DNA of 64,000 bases from contig NW_022985554.1 of NCBI RefSeq assembly GCF_010093815.1, positions 1 through 64,000 on the forward strand, given 5' to 3'. The position numbers were made by a program, and so were the translations under genes. Every line of letters starts with the position of its first letter. Within the stretch, counting starts at the first letter, position 1. This document shows positions 24,438 to 35,018 of the stretch, piece after piece. Under the pieces are notes generated by a model. It worked only from the letters and a program-made list of their open reading frames with translations, was not told the DNA's origin and did no database searches. The DNA is from Pseudovirgaria hyperparasitica (lineage: Eukaryota; Ascomycota; Dothideomycetes; Acrospermales; Acrospermaceae).

Positions 24438-25509
24438 ATTTGGACCATGCATATACAGACGGCGGGGATGGGTGGCCGGGATAATGCAGTGTTAAGTGTG
24501 GCGTTCGCAGCAGGGACCTTATATTTTTGTTTCAGCAGTCAGGAGTTCGGTTGCATACGCGCTACTAGGTATATACGGGTCATTGATGGTGTCACCGTTT
24601 ATTGGATTTGGGTATCTTCGTTTCCGCATTCGCCCAGGCAGAGGGTGTGTACGATCTTATTTGAAGCAAAGGTCAGGCCGGGGCTTTGTCTTGTTCTCTA
24701 CTTTTTTGCTGTTTGTAATACCATTGGCCCAAGGGCGTTGTACAGGCCTAAACTCTACTATCTGCCTGATGCTATTACTATATAAATTCGATTATATTTG
24801 AAGAGCCGTGTATCCACCCCAACCCACCTGTGGGAGAAAAAACCATGTGAATAACAGTGCTGAGCGTTCTAGCCCGACATCACGCACGCTTTCTGTTATC
24901 ATCACAGTAACATATCTCCATTCTGTTCCACAGTTTGTATACGAATGGGCCACTTGATGGGTTATATAACCCTTACCCTCTTCGTTGCTAGCCTGCGTCG
25001 ACCAGCATGTGTTCAGCGTGTCACACTGAAATGGCTTGCAGTACCGAATTTCTCATGCCGATGAGCGAGGAGCCGCGATGTTGGCCGCTCCAGGGTTCTG
25101 CCACTCCGATACTTCGATGTCACAAAATATGACTATTTGGTTGAAGGATGATATCGTTGTCACTCAATGCTGACTGTATCATGGATCCTGCCGCAGACAT
25201 TAATAAGGAGGACTACTTCACTGACTATAGCGTTCTCTCACTTCTCAAAGCTAGTCCGCACATGTCGAATTAGGGACAAGAATGCGATGGTTCCTTGGTA
25301 TAGAATGGGAAAGAGGATAGCAAGCAGACAATAGGAAGTTGACCCACTATAGCTATGACCATAATGGCCTGAGTTGAAATACTGGGCTACTTGGTTTTGA
25401 CACCCCTAGCCCGCCCGTACTACGATTCACTCAGTCGTCCAAAATTCACATCCTCATAGCAAATCTCTGCAACTCTACTAGAACAATCGATAATAACAGA
25501 CAGAACCAT
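24438..25509. other. Intergenic downstream of the PKS
   Basis: About 1.1 kb without a supportable gene. Overlapping frames of about 100 codons directly after the PKS stop (24447-24801) lack any motif and probably cover the 3' UTR. Confidence 0.5.
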
Positions 25510-26450
25510 CAGCATACCTACATTGGTACCCATTCATAGCTTGTGGCATACACCTGCCTGCTACGACCAAGTCATCGAACCTTTGAAGAAAGTGCGTGGC
25601 TCCATATGCACTGCCATCAGCCTCATGTCTACACAAGGTGACCCAGACACGACTTTGAGGATGACATTCGTGCAACCTATCACTCAGTAAATGTTGGGAT
25701 TGCATAAGTGCTCAGTGTGGTAGTCGTCGCTCGCTCGTACGGTGGTGTTGTTCGTAATAGTGTTGTCAAAGGACTGGCAGCGAGTCGCAAACCGAGCTGC
25801 ACTATGACTTTGACCACCCATAGCCATGGCCATGTCATCGGCCAGATCCTCATCGCATCCGGCTTCGATTTTACTGGTCTTTCTTCTTTCATGGACTCAA
25901 TACTTAGTATTCCACCACCTGCATAGCGCGTCACCAAAGCCACAAGATCTGCAGAACTTGAGAATTCACCATGTGACCTTTTTTACCACGATTCATCTGC
26001 CGAAGATGCGGAAGGTTGCACGATGCAGCGTCTCAACGCATTATTCGAAGGAGGTGAACATGCGCACACCGGTTGGAAGGATGCTCCTGTGTGGTACGTA
26101 GGCACGTCCGAACACCATGCCTTGTCGGTCGTAATGCAAAGAATCACGGTTGCAACGGCCAGAGGGATGGACGGTAACGTCGTTCACCGAGAGCGTAAGA
26201 GCAGTCATTCGCCATTTTTTTAAATATGCCTGATGATGTTGTGCATATCGTGCTGGATGCGGTGTGTGCCTTTACAGGACCAAAAGTCACTAGTACTACG
26301 GAGCAGCAGCGAGCGCAGTTGTATGTGAACCCCTCGTTGGAACTGTTCAACCCGGTGACAATGATACGTTTTGGATTGCCTATTGGATTCCGTAGGATCA
26401 TAGGCTGGGTGGCGTTTAGTGTTATCCTTATGAAGAGATTCCTGAGATGA
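25510..26450 (+). pseudogene. Decayed alpha/beta hydrolase (salicylate-esterase-like)
   Basis: The + strand encodes recognisable blocks of the fungal single-domain alpha/beta hydrolase family in order: WHTPACYDQVIEPLKK, then ATYHSVNVG, the nucleophile region ARSYGGVV (usually a His before the Ser), HVIGQILIASGFDFTG, PVWYVGTSE, QRITVA, and SSHSPF, followed in another frame by a helix ending LFNPVTMIRFGLP. The frame is broken by a frameshift near 25650, a TAA at 25705-25707 where Gln is expected, a TAG at 25924-25926 where Trp is expected, and a frameshift in a T run near 26213-26222. The stops fit C-to-T mutation. No intron arrangement removes all lesions, so it is probably nonfunctional. Confidence 0.68.
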
Positions 26451-26816
26451 AGGTAGTTGTACATCGCAAGGGCTTTTGTTGTTTCCTTGATGATAAACAG
26501 ATCTTATTGAACTCTCCTCTCATGCTAGGACCACTCTCTATTTCCTGGCTCTATTAATCTCAGTACTCTTATTAAGAGACTGATGCTTAGATTCCTCCAG
26601 AGTATGGCTTGCTCCAGGACTATTCTATATGGGTCTGGGAAGCTGTGTCAAATGCATTAAAGCAGATGCTTCTGCCCTCGGTCGTCAAATTAGTATGACT
26701 AACGAAGTCTGGGACCATACTGGTGAACAGTGTCAAAGATATGCGGGGTTGGTCGTGTCGACCATCAGGGCTGTATGATTGCATCGTCGGCCTCATAATG
26801 CTCTACATCTGCGGGC

Positions 26817-27376
26817 TCATAGGTATTTCTTTGCCGAAGCAGCGACTCGTGACCTGAAAACTGGGCTGCGAACAGGTGTGTCTACTCTCCAGAATGGGTT
26901 CATTATAGTCTTGACCCAGGAATCATACACATCGTTGAAAAAGTTCTTGATTGCCTCGTCTGTCGCAGCTGGTGTTGTACTCGTAGGGGCGTTACGGTTT
27001 GCTGTCAGAGAGGACGGATTTGAAGTGGTAGAAATGTTATTCGGTTGGTGGAGTAGGAGAAATTTGGCATTGGCAGCAGTGATGAAGGCAGATATTGTGC
27101 TTCCCGTTGGCGGGTACCGGTCTATGGTCTTTAGGTACCTGCGATGTCCATTGTAAGAAGAGGGCTATGGGGAAGGTCTGGAGAATCTCACATTTGGCCA
27201 CCTGCCCATTGGACTTCTTCTAGGATATCCAGACTTGCATGCGCGACAAACTGGTTCATGTGACGAGTGTCTTCGCGGAATCGAGAGATGCCGTCTCCGC
27301 CTTGCCTGTATGTTCCGAATTCATGCTCGAATAATGGGTTGTCCTTGGTACCAATGATGACAAAGTAGTAAGACAT
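26817..27376 (-). CDS. TRS20: TRAPP complex subunit 2 (sedlin / Trs20)
   Basis: Exons 27376-27192 and 27138-26817 on the minus strand, joined over a 53-nt intron (GTGAGA donor, TCGCAG acceptor), give about 168 aa. The protein begins MSYYFVIIGTKDNPLFEHEF and continues RHMNQFVAHASLDILEEVQW, an unmistakable sedlin N-terminus. The second exon has YLKTIDRY, SAFITAANAKFLLLH, a Ser/Thr/Asn-rich insert, AIKNFFNDVYDSWVKTIMNPF and the C-terminal RSRVAASAKKYL. The longin-fold subunit works in the TRAPP tether of ER-to-Golgi and autophagy traffic. It faces the mL60 gene across 231 bases. It is a housekeeping gene and marks the right limit of the polyketide locus. Confidence 0.95.
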
Positions 27377-27607
27377 TGCGATCTCAATGCGAGTAGCCAG
27401 TACGTGTCTGGGAGTCGTTGTCTTACGATGTCAATAAATAGGAATCAACTCCGCTTCCACGTTGGAGCTCACTTCGGTAGAAGGCGCTACTCCACAAGTA
27501 GCCTAGTATTGTGATCTAAGCTTCCAGGTTCCGACTAAGGACGTCGAGAAGCGATTTGATCATCTTTTGACGACATTAACCACATTACCGTAAACCTCAT
27601 TTTGAGA

Positions 27608-28065
27608 ATGTTCGGACCATTCAGAGCTACTCAATCGCTCAGTGTTGGTCTTCTCTGGTTCGGGGTTCCAAACCAACTACAATTTCGTCATCGCTAACAC
27701 CCTTTCCGCAGGAAGATCCCCTGGCGACTCTCCCCAACCCAAAAAGCGCGACAACGTAAGCGCCTCCGAAGAGTAGACGATGTTGTTGCAACACTTGATC
27801 ACGCATTGGCGAAGTTAAGAATGAGCACAAAGAAGCTTGAACGTTGGAAGGAGGAAATGCCGCGAGAAGAAGAGATGCTCCCAAAGGACAAATACACGGT
27901 GTTCGATCGGAAAGAGAAAAAGTACAGGAAAGCACTACACAGTACGTAATTCCATAAAGTGTAGTCAACCTCAGAGACGCTCTGACTGAAAGATGTCTAA
28001 CGCTTCACGTAGAATTACCCAAGTGGACGAGAGTTTCGCAACGACTAAATCCACCTGGGTTTTAA
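27608..28065 (+). CDS. MRPL31: Mitochondrial large-subunit ribosomal protein mL60 (MRPL31)
   Basis: Exons 27608-27657, 27712-27941 and 28013-28065 join in frame over introns of 54 nt (GCTAAC branch point) and 71 nt (GTACGT donor) to about 110 aa. It begins MFGPFRATQSLSVGLLW and continues KIPWRLSPTQKARQRKRLR, RVDDVVATLDHAL, LERWKEEMP, EEEMLPKDKYTVFDRK and the terminal KLPKWTRVSQRLNPPGF. This order is characteristic of fungal MRPL31. It is imported into mitochondria and forms part of the 54S ribosomal subunit. The first donor, GTTCGG, is an unusual one, but the branch point and the family alignment support it. Confidence 0.93.
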
Positions 28066-28809
28066 ATAATTCACTCGTGTATTATAACGTCTGAGTACTG
28101 TATCAAGAATCAAAGAGCAGGTGTACATATAATGGCACCGATGATATATATTACCTGTTTCAACGATACGAGTCTGCATAATCCGTTCGCATCTTGAGAT
28201 GCAGGAAACTGCAAGGGTCGCCGTGCTGAAAGTATCGATCAAGTGTTTATCAACATGGAGATCTGCGAGAGCTTGGTAGCACTGCGGTGGGAAAGACCGG
28301 CTACGAGTCAAGGTTAACGGAAAGGCATGATGATCAAATCATTCCGAGAATCCATTTTTTAATTGTTGAATCGGACAGTTGGACTATTATTAGGCATTCG
28401 TCTGCCCAAGTAGCACCAGAGGAGTACTGAACATCGTTGCCACCAGAGTCAGCATGTTCCACAAGTCAGACAGAGTAGAGTATATCGAGGCTCGTGCATG
28501 CCATCGTCAACCGCACCTTCTCGCTATGGTGTAACGATCTCGGGGCTCTCGACCTAGGTACTCTAGGAGGTACTTTCCAAGCTAACGCATCGGATTTGTT
28601 ACGTAGATCAGGGCTCGTATACTGCCAGTGAGTATTCTGAGCGCGGCATAAATTATCCTGCTGCACTACTTTTTATCCTCTTAGACCTATCCCAATCCCA
28701 CTCCTACAGTTTGATCCTACATTCCGCTTATAGTACTTATTTCTTCAGCGTACCTGTTAGTGGCACAAACTAATTGCCGCTCGTCTACTTGCCCCGCTAC
28801 CCAAAATTG
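28066..28809. other. Intergenic, no gene recognised
   Basis: About 740 bases between mL60 and the putative SPT small subunit. Short overlapping frames on both strands only, with no recognisable motif. Confidence 0.5.
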
Positions 28810-29199
28810 ATGACGGAGTATTGCGAAACTACTAGACCAAGCTCTCTCCTCTCGAAGGTCCGATATCAATTCAGAGTGGTGTGGTATCGTCAAGAAGTTA
28901 CTTTGCCGTTCTACATGCTTGAATCATGGGAGCGCGGACTGGTTTATCTTACGCTCATATCGATCGCAAGCCTTCTAGGCTATACTGTGCGATCTTTCAT
29001 ACTACCTGTTCTTATCACTTGTGTTCGGACCATTCTTCTTGAAATGAATATGTCGACTGAGGCGACTAAGATGTCAATTTCTGAGCATCCAGGATGTGAA
29101 TATGTCGAAGTCGTCAGAGATGCGGCTGCGCTTTTGCATTGTGAGCCTTGGGAACGTTTCGAGAACTCATCCTTGTCCTGGGTCATTTTCGACGTATGA
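28810..29199 (+). CDS. Probable small subunit of serine palmitoyltransferase (Tsc3/ssSPT-like)
   Basis: The frame starting at the ATG at 28810 encodes about 129 aa. Residues 15-60 read RYQFRVVWYRQEVTLPFYMLESWERGLVYLTL in separate recognisable pieces: the Q.EVT...YMLE.WER signature of small SPT activators, followed by one membrane helix (about 43-65). Family members are usually 70-100 aa and stimulate the first step of sphingolipid synthesis in the ER. The C-terminal 60 residues have no family match, so the true gene may splice out at a GT near 29030-29190; the 3' end is therefore uncertain. There is an open frame upstream without an ATG. Confidence 0.55.
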   Translation: MTEYCETTRPSSLLSKVRYQFRVVWYRQEVTLPFYMLESWERGLVYLTLISIASLLGYTVRSFILPVLITCVRTILLEMNMSTEATKMSISEHPGCEYVEVVRDAAALLHCEPWERFENSSLSWVIFDV

Positions 29200-32100
29200 G
29201 AACCTATTCCGACTTTATCAAACGGCCTTCCTTCTTCGAGTACGTAAAACAGATGCAGTTTTAAGGTTCTTTGGAGATAATTAGGACGCAGAACCCAAGA
29301 CAAAAATCACATCAGCGTCGACAAATGTTCGAACTTACCGTAATCGCACTAAGAAACCACGGACCAACAGCGAAAAGTAATGATCTGCTGATTGTCGAAT
29401 CGCCATATCTGTACGAGCTCATAGAAGCGTCGCTTGCACGAGATTAGAGCCGAAATCCACCACCAACGAGGCAACATTCCGATCCTTTGCGACCATGAGA
29501 ACAGAGACGTACCGGGGCAGATGTGTTGATATGGCTAAAACTCGATAGATCTGTCAGCAGCCATTCAGATAGACGAATAAAGGGTCCTTTGCCGGGCGGT
29601 GAGTCTTTTGGTAAGCCATTGGAATCGTAGTGATCATCGTTTTGTGCTTGAATATACTTTGGCTAACACGCGCATTCGGAACAATATGGGTGCCGTTGAT
29701 GTCTGATTAGCTCGTCATAATGGAGACTTTGTAGATCTTCATCCGTGCTGATCGGAGCTGCTTAGCAAATGTGAAACCCTGTTGGACCCTGGACCAGTCA
29801 CAAATACTGCCGCACCCCAATCCTTGTCTTCAGTTTCGCTTTATGTCTTCACTCACCATCCATACTGGTCTCTTGCACATTATACCTTCTCGGTGTGTTA
29901 GCAGGTCCGATATCGAAAAGCTTGCTGACTTCGCTGCATGAAGTGTGAGATGCAATCCGTAATCCTGGCAAAGACGTACATCACTAATGATAAGTAGAAA
30001 CGCCCTCGCTGACTGAATGAGACAAGGAGCGACCTGTGTCAGCATCAGACCATGACGCCGACCCCAAGCACACGTCAATTGGGTTTCCAAGACAATACAA
30101 TTGGTAGGCGGAAGCTCGGAAGGGTTGCCGAGACCTATATATGGAGGCAATCATATTCACCAGGTACCTGGAAGGGACCGGACTGTTAAGATGGCTATAC
30201 TTCTCAGGAATTCCAGCGTTGTACACCTCATCCAGGTCCTTTGCTACATGGATAGCAAAATACAATCGCACCACTATATCAGATCCTAAGCTGATTCCGT
30301 TGAGTTTTAAATATCTTGCATCCCGGTAGAAACCACCCGGAACAAAAAGTGCTGGACCAGAGAATCCGCCTATTATGGTAGGTTGTACATTTGCCATATA
30401 GGACAAAACACTGGCATTCCTGACGACCTGTGATGGAACCTGCGGATTGCCATCCTATCTTTCTGGAGAATGTTGTATCACAAGACAGTCTCATGAACGA
30501 ATTCATAGCAGGACGCAACTTTTCCAGCCACTAGCTTTTTCTGGCGCAACAAGTCTGGCCACTCTCTCCTCGGACCTGTTCGCATGCCGATATTTTTAGG
30601 CCTTGGCAATAGGACCACAAAAACCACTCTCGGCGAAGAAATGTGTTGAAGTATTGAAACTTCCATATGAAACCTTTACACGTCCGGTGGCTTCCGCTGT
30701 GGTCCGGATGTTCCCAACTGGCAACGTGATCACGATCCATGGTTCAGCTCGACAAAACTCCCGCATAAACCGCCGTGTCGCATTTAGGACAGAGTGAATT
30801 ATCATCCACTTCGTGGATAGATTTTCACGGCGTGTGGAAATATGAGCTAAGCGATCACCACTACACCGAAAAGCATCCTGGGGTTAGGTTCGAAGGCAAC
30901 AAATCATGAGATTAGTACACCTACACCTTCTATGAATGGGAGTGGATCAACACCACAATAATGGCCACAATGTCCAAGGTAACAACACCTAATCAATCGA
31001 AGGCAGAACCTCCTTGATTACCACGGAAGCATGCTATCATTTACCTCCTGTTGTCCCTGGCCTCCTTGCGGAATTCTCGTTAGATTGGATACTCAGGTCT
31101 CTTCACACAGGTATCTCGGGGGTTTTCGTAACCATATTTCCTGCCACAATGCCATGTATAAGAGCGACTTCCCATGGATTTAGCAAGGATTGTCCAAGGT
31201 ATTAGAAGGTGCCTGTTTCGTTGCGAGTTGGCTGCCGTAGGAAATGTTTGCCGAAACACTCGGTTCACGAATTCACGAGGCAATCTTTAGCCCCCTGGCC
31301 GAGGACCAAAAATAACTCTGCATGATGGACTCTCAATTCCTCCTCGCTATCCTCATCACATCGAGACGAATTAGTAAGGGACTTCGTTCCGGAACTTGGG
31401 CTGGTTCATACCTGGCCACTTCAGCTGATGCCTTGTCATCGTTGAACTCATCCGTTCTGGCCTCATATCGGAGCACTACTGCAAGTCGTATAGGCCCCGC
31501 ACGAACCAAAAGAGCTCCTGATATTCCACACGAAGGTTATCCTTACGGTTCGACTTCCTAGTCCTAGTCTTCTAGCGATCAACGCAATAGTCGAAAGTCC
31601 GACCTAAATTCGAGCTCGGATCACTTACTCACAATAGTATCCGTCACTTCCATGCGACAATGCGACGACAACAAGCTAGTATACGTCTTGGTAGCACGAC
31701 TGAAGTTTTCCATTTCAGGTGAGTCTGATCATCCGTCAAAGTGTTCCAACTAATGTCAAGCTATCCCTACTGCCTACATGATCTCATCCCCAGTACCTGA
31801 TTCTTCCGCTCTTTACCATCAAATCAAATCTCATGTACTCCTGGAACTACGTGTAAATTCTGACTCATAGGTATACTCTCTCATTTGCTCGTTTGCTTCA
31901 TTCACTCACAACATTTCCATTGCGAGGAGCCGTTGCAAGTGGATACTACTTCTCTACCTCCGGGTTTCTGTCCTTGGTGACAGCTCTTTCCTATTTACCT
32001 CTCCTACACCCACAAGTCCCAAAGGTTACTGCTCTGTAGCCAAATTTCTCTGCTCTCGCTGTCTGGTTACACCAATGCTCATGCACACAACAATTTCGAG

Positions 32101-33593
32101 TATTGTTTTCAAGCACTGTTTGCAAGTACGAAATCATGTTTTTCGAAGACTGGCATGATGTCTTCACATGCACTAATTGGTTGCTGACGCGTCGCTGCTT
32201 CAGCTCGGTTCGAAATCGCCGATGCCTGTGTTCTCGGTAATATTAGAATATTCTGTTCAGACGTCGCAAGATTGGCCTACACTATCATGAATTCATACTT
32301 CGATGCCGTCATTGCTCTCCATAAGATCAAGACAAGTCGATCTGATGTGGGAATACTATCGAGACGGGAAACCATCCGCAAGAACGAAGATTCGTCGAAC
32401 AGGGTCACGCCACTGTCACCTGGATGAACATGGACGGGTCCAAGAGCAAGCTTTACTAGACAGGAGTAAAGCAACTAAATATTACCCTTCGATTATGCTT
32501 CGAGTAATCGTCGATGCTGAACACGTGTTATTACGACTTAGCGTTCTAGTAAGTATCTCTACAAGCCCGCATACCACATATACTTACCAATATACGTAGA
32601 GCTTCATTCAGTCTACAAGGCGGTCACATCCGCATGACTTGAGAGTTATCTGGTCGACCACAGCCGATACTTTTCGGGCCTCACCTTTCGATGTCTGAAA
32701 TCATTGGTATTTATGTCAATATGTACAAGGGGTGTGCGATGCAGTCAGGGGGTGGTGCAGGTACATGACGATACGGGCAGTGTATTTGGATCATTTTTGA
32801 TGTTTCGTAGCCTGCTCAAACAAGATATATTTGCGGTTAGTTGAGTTGATAGTCGACACGTACTGATCCATGTTGCCGATGCTCCGCCATCAACCCATGA
32901 GAGATCCAGTCGGGTTGTAACCGATGTTCGACGCGAATATATATACATATAACCACGTTCTCAAAAGTTCACTGAAGGGGTTTACAAGAATAGCTATTTT
33001 ATGCATTCGTGGGGTGCGCTGGCGCGGAAGCTTATCAGTTATTGCTGCGCAGGGATTGAAGTCAGTCACTAGACATACATGTCAAGAAGGCAAGTAACAG
33101 TGAAGGCCTCCTTGGAAGCGATACAGTCTGGACTTACGGCGCAGCACCTAGGACACGGGTGGAGATCATGCAGCCAAGCTTTCAGGCATTAACTCATCCC
33201 TGGGGGTGGTCCACAATAGAGTTTGACTGGGCGCGAGATCCGGGTTCTTCTTACGGGTTGGGATCGATAGGCGAATAGATAAGGTTGGGAGGCACAGCAC
33301 AACTCCTGCAGTTTGCCGATCAGCTTCCTCATGGGTGTTGTTGTACCTGGTACTGACTACCTTTGCTATGGCCAATAGAATTTTTTGAGATTTTTGCAAT
33401 TACAGCTGCATTATCTTCCGCGATCTGGTTGGGCCCAAGTATGGTGCGAGTCGTGGTATATGTACTTCTCTATGTACAAAGAAAGTCGTAGCCGTCGAGG
33501 CATGTAGTGACTGATGCTAGCGTTTTGATATATTTACACGAAGAAAGTCGTGACCGTTGAGGCGTGTGGGGGTGTCCGGTGCGTCCGCTTCAA
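29200..33593. other. Gene-poor stretch with one exon-like piece
   Basis: About 4.4 kb in which I recognise no complete gene. The only long protein-like stretch is on the minus strand at 29984-30406. Short minus frames around 30596-30805 and 31080-31283 and a + frame at 31322-31561 have no motif. Composition is normal (not RIP-like), so this may hold old, drifted gene remains or genes with very short exons. Confidence 0.4.
29984..30406 (-). other. Protein-like minus-strand open frame, unidentified
   Basis: An ATG-initiated 140-codon frame with natural-looking composition, for example FSGPALFVPGGFYRDARYL, LNGISLGSDIVVRLYFAIHV and PVPSRYLVNMIASIYR. I do not recognise the family. It may be one exon of a larger minus-strand gene whose other exons lie at 30.5-31.3 kb, or a relic. 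No signal peptide or membrane segment is obvious. Confidence 0.3.
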
Positions 33594-35018
33594 TTACCAG
33601 CTCTCCTTGCGCGTCATGCGCTCTATCGCACGTGTCTTCCGCGCTTCAATCTCTGCGATCTTGCGCTGCACTTCAAGGGATGTCTGGTTTCGTGTCTGTT
33701 CGATAGTATCTATATCAGCGGTCTTCGTGCTTGTACCTTGACTGGCGGTGCGCTTCGGCGAGTCGCTGACTGAGTCGCATTTCCAGTGATCGAAACCTTG
33801 CTCGGGATCAACTAATGTTACCGGGCTCATGGCATGCAAGGGAAGCTCTTCGGACGGCGTGCTGGTCGTGACAGCACGGCCGATTTCAATGCTGCGTAGT
33901 CTCTTCGGGGTGAGCTCTATTCGGCGATCAAATTCGACAGGGACAGTAGTGTGTGATTTCGAGCTGTATAGGCGACGTGAGCCTTCGGCGTAGTGGCTGA
34001 TTGGGCCCCTCCAGGCGCGGAGTAAGGGGCGGAGGGTTGCGAGAGAAGAAGCTGTAATAGCAAGACCGACTTCAAGAACGGACCAGGTGGCAATGTCAAC
34101 AGTAGAGTCTTCCATAGTCAGCATGCGGACCTGTGTGCAGAGACGATGACTTACAAAGAAAGTCTGGTGATCCCAAATGGTGAAGGTAGAACATGCGGAC
34201 GAGAGGACAACATCCAGCACTGGACCAGTCAGTATATAAATTCGCCAGAAGTGGAGAGAAGAGACATACAATCCGGCCATGCCTAGTATTGGAACAAGGC
34301 CAAATTTCTTTAGTCTGGTCATGTCTAAGTTCCAGACCAATACGGCAGGTAAAGCCACGAAAATCATATCGCATGCTGCACATGCTGCACCATAGAGATA
34401 TCCCAGATCGATCATGATTTGATTTGGGATGCAGTGTCCTTCAGACCCTGGATAGACCTTTTTCCAGTAGTACGATACAGGGGTACACTGAAACGCTACC
34501 ACACAGATAAAGGCCGTGCCTGACACCATGTTTGAAGTGACCGTAAAGAAAACGAGGTATCGTTGCCATCGAACAACGGTGATACGTAGGAAGAAGAAGC
34601 CAACGGATATTCGTGCAATCGTGAGTACAGTCCCGTACAGGAGGTAGCAGAGCCACCACAACTGTGAAAGTTGGTCAGGAATTTTGCCTTATTACGAGCC
34701 ATTCGGTAACATACCAGATACGCTATCTCGGCGTCGTCATCGCTGATGTCTGTACGGTGTTTTCCTACGCCGAATATCGTGCTTCCAATTGAGCACCCCA
34801 TATGACCCATAAAAACACACTGTGTATACGTCAGATCCACGAACATAAATGCAATAGACTATCACACTCACCAAGGCGACAATAATAAGCCAGTCATCTG
34901 TTCCAAATGCCCGTACGATTTGTTTGCGCACATAGACTCGCAGCAGAGTCGAAACAACGGATGTAAACAATAAAACAGCTGAAGCAACGCATAAAGACAA
35001 TGCTCGGCCAGCAGCCAT
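33594..35018 (-). CDS. Rhodopsin-like (PTH11-region type) integral membrane protein
   Basis: Five exons on the minus strand, 35018-34872, 34819-34715, 34661-34270, 34219-34155 and 34108-33594, join in frame over introns of 52, 53, 50 and 46 nt into about 407 aa. Segments follow the fungal seven-helix family (PF20684): LLRVYVRKQIVRAFGTDDWLII at the start, GVGKHRTD with DAEIAYL before helix 3, then LYGTVLTIARISVGFFFLRI, a Cys-rich loop CTPVSYYWKK, GHCI, YGAACAACDMIFVALPAVLVWNL, GLVPILGMAGF, and DFLYSTVDIATWSVLEVGLAITASSLATLRPL as the last helix. A hydrophilic cytoplasmic tail of about 160 residues follows. The family includes PTH11-like receptors but lacks the CFEM domain here. Ligand unknown. 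Confidence 0.88.

Noticed and set aside
26779-27156. 125-codon plus-strand frame near 27 kb
   Set aside because: It is the complement of the TRAPPC2 second exon, whose sedlin sequence is unmistakable.
27639-27968. 109-codon minus-strand frame
   Set aside because: Antisense to mL60, which aligns over its whole length in three exons.
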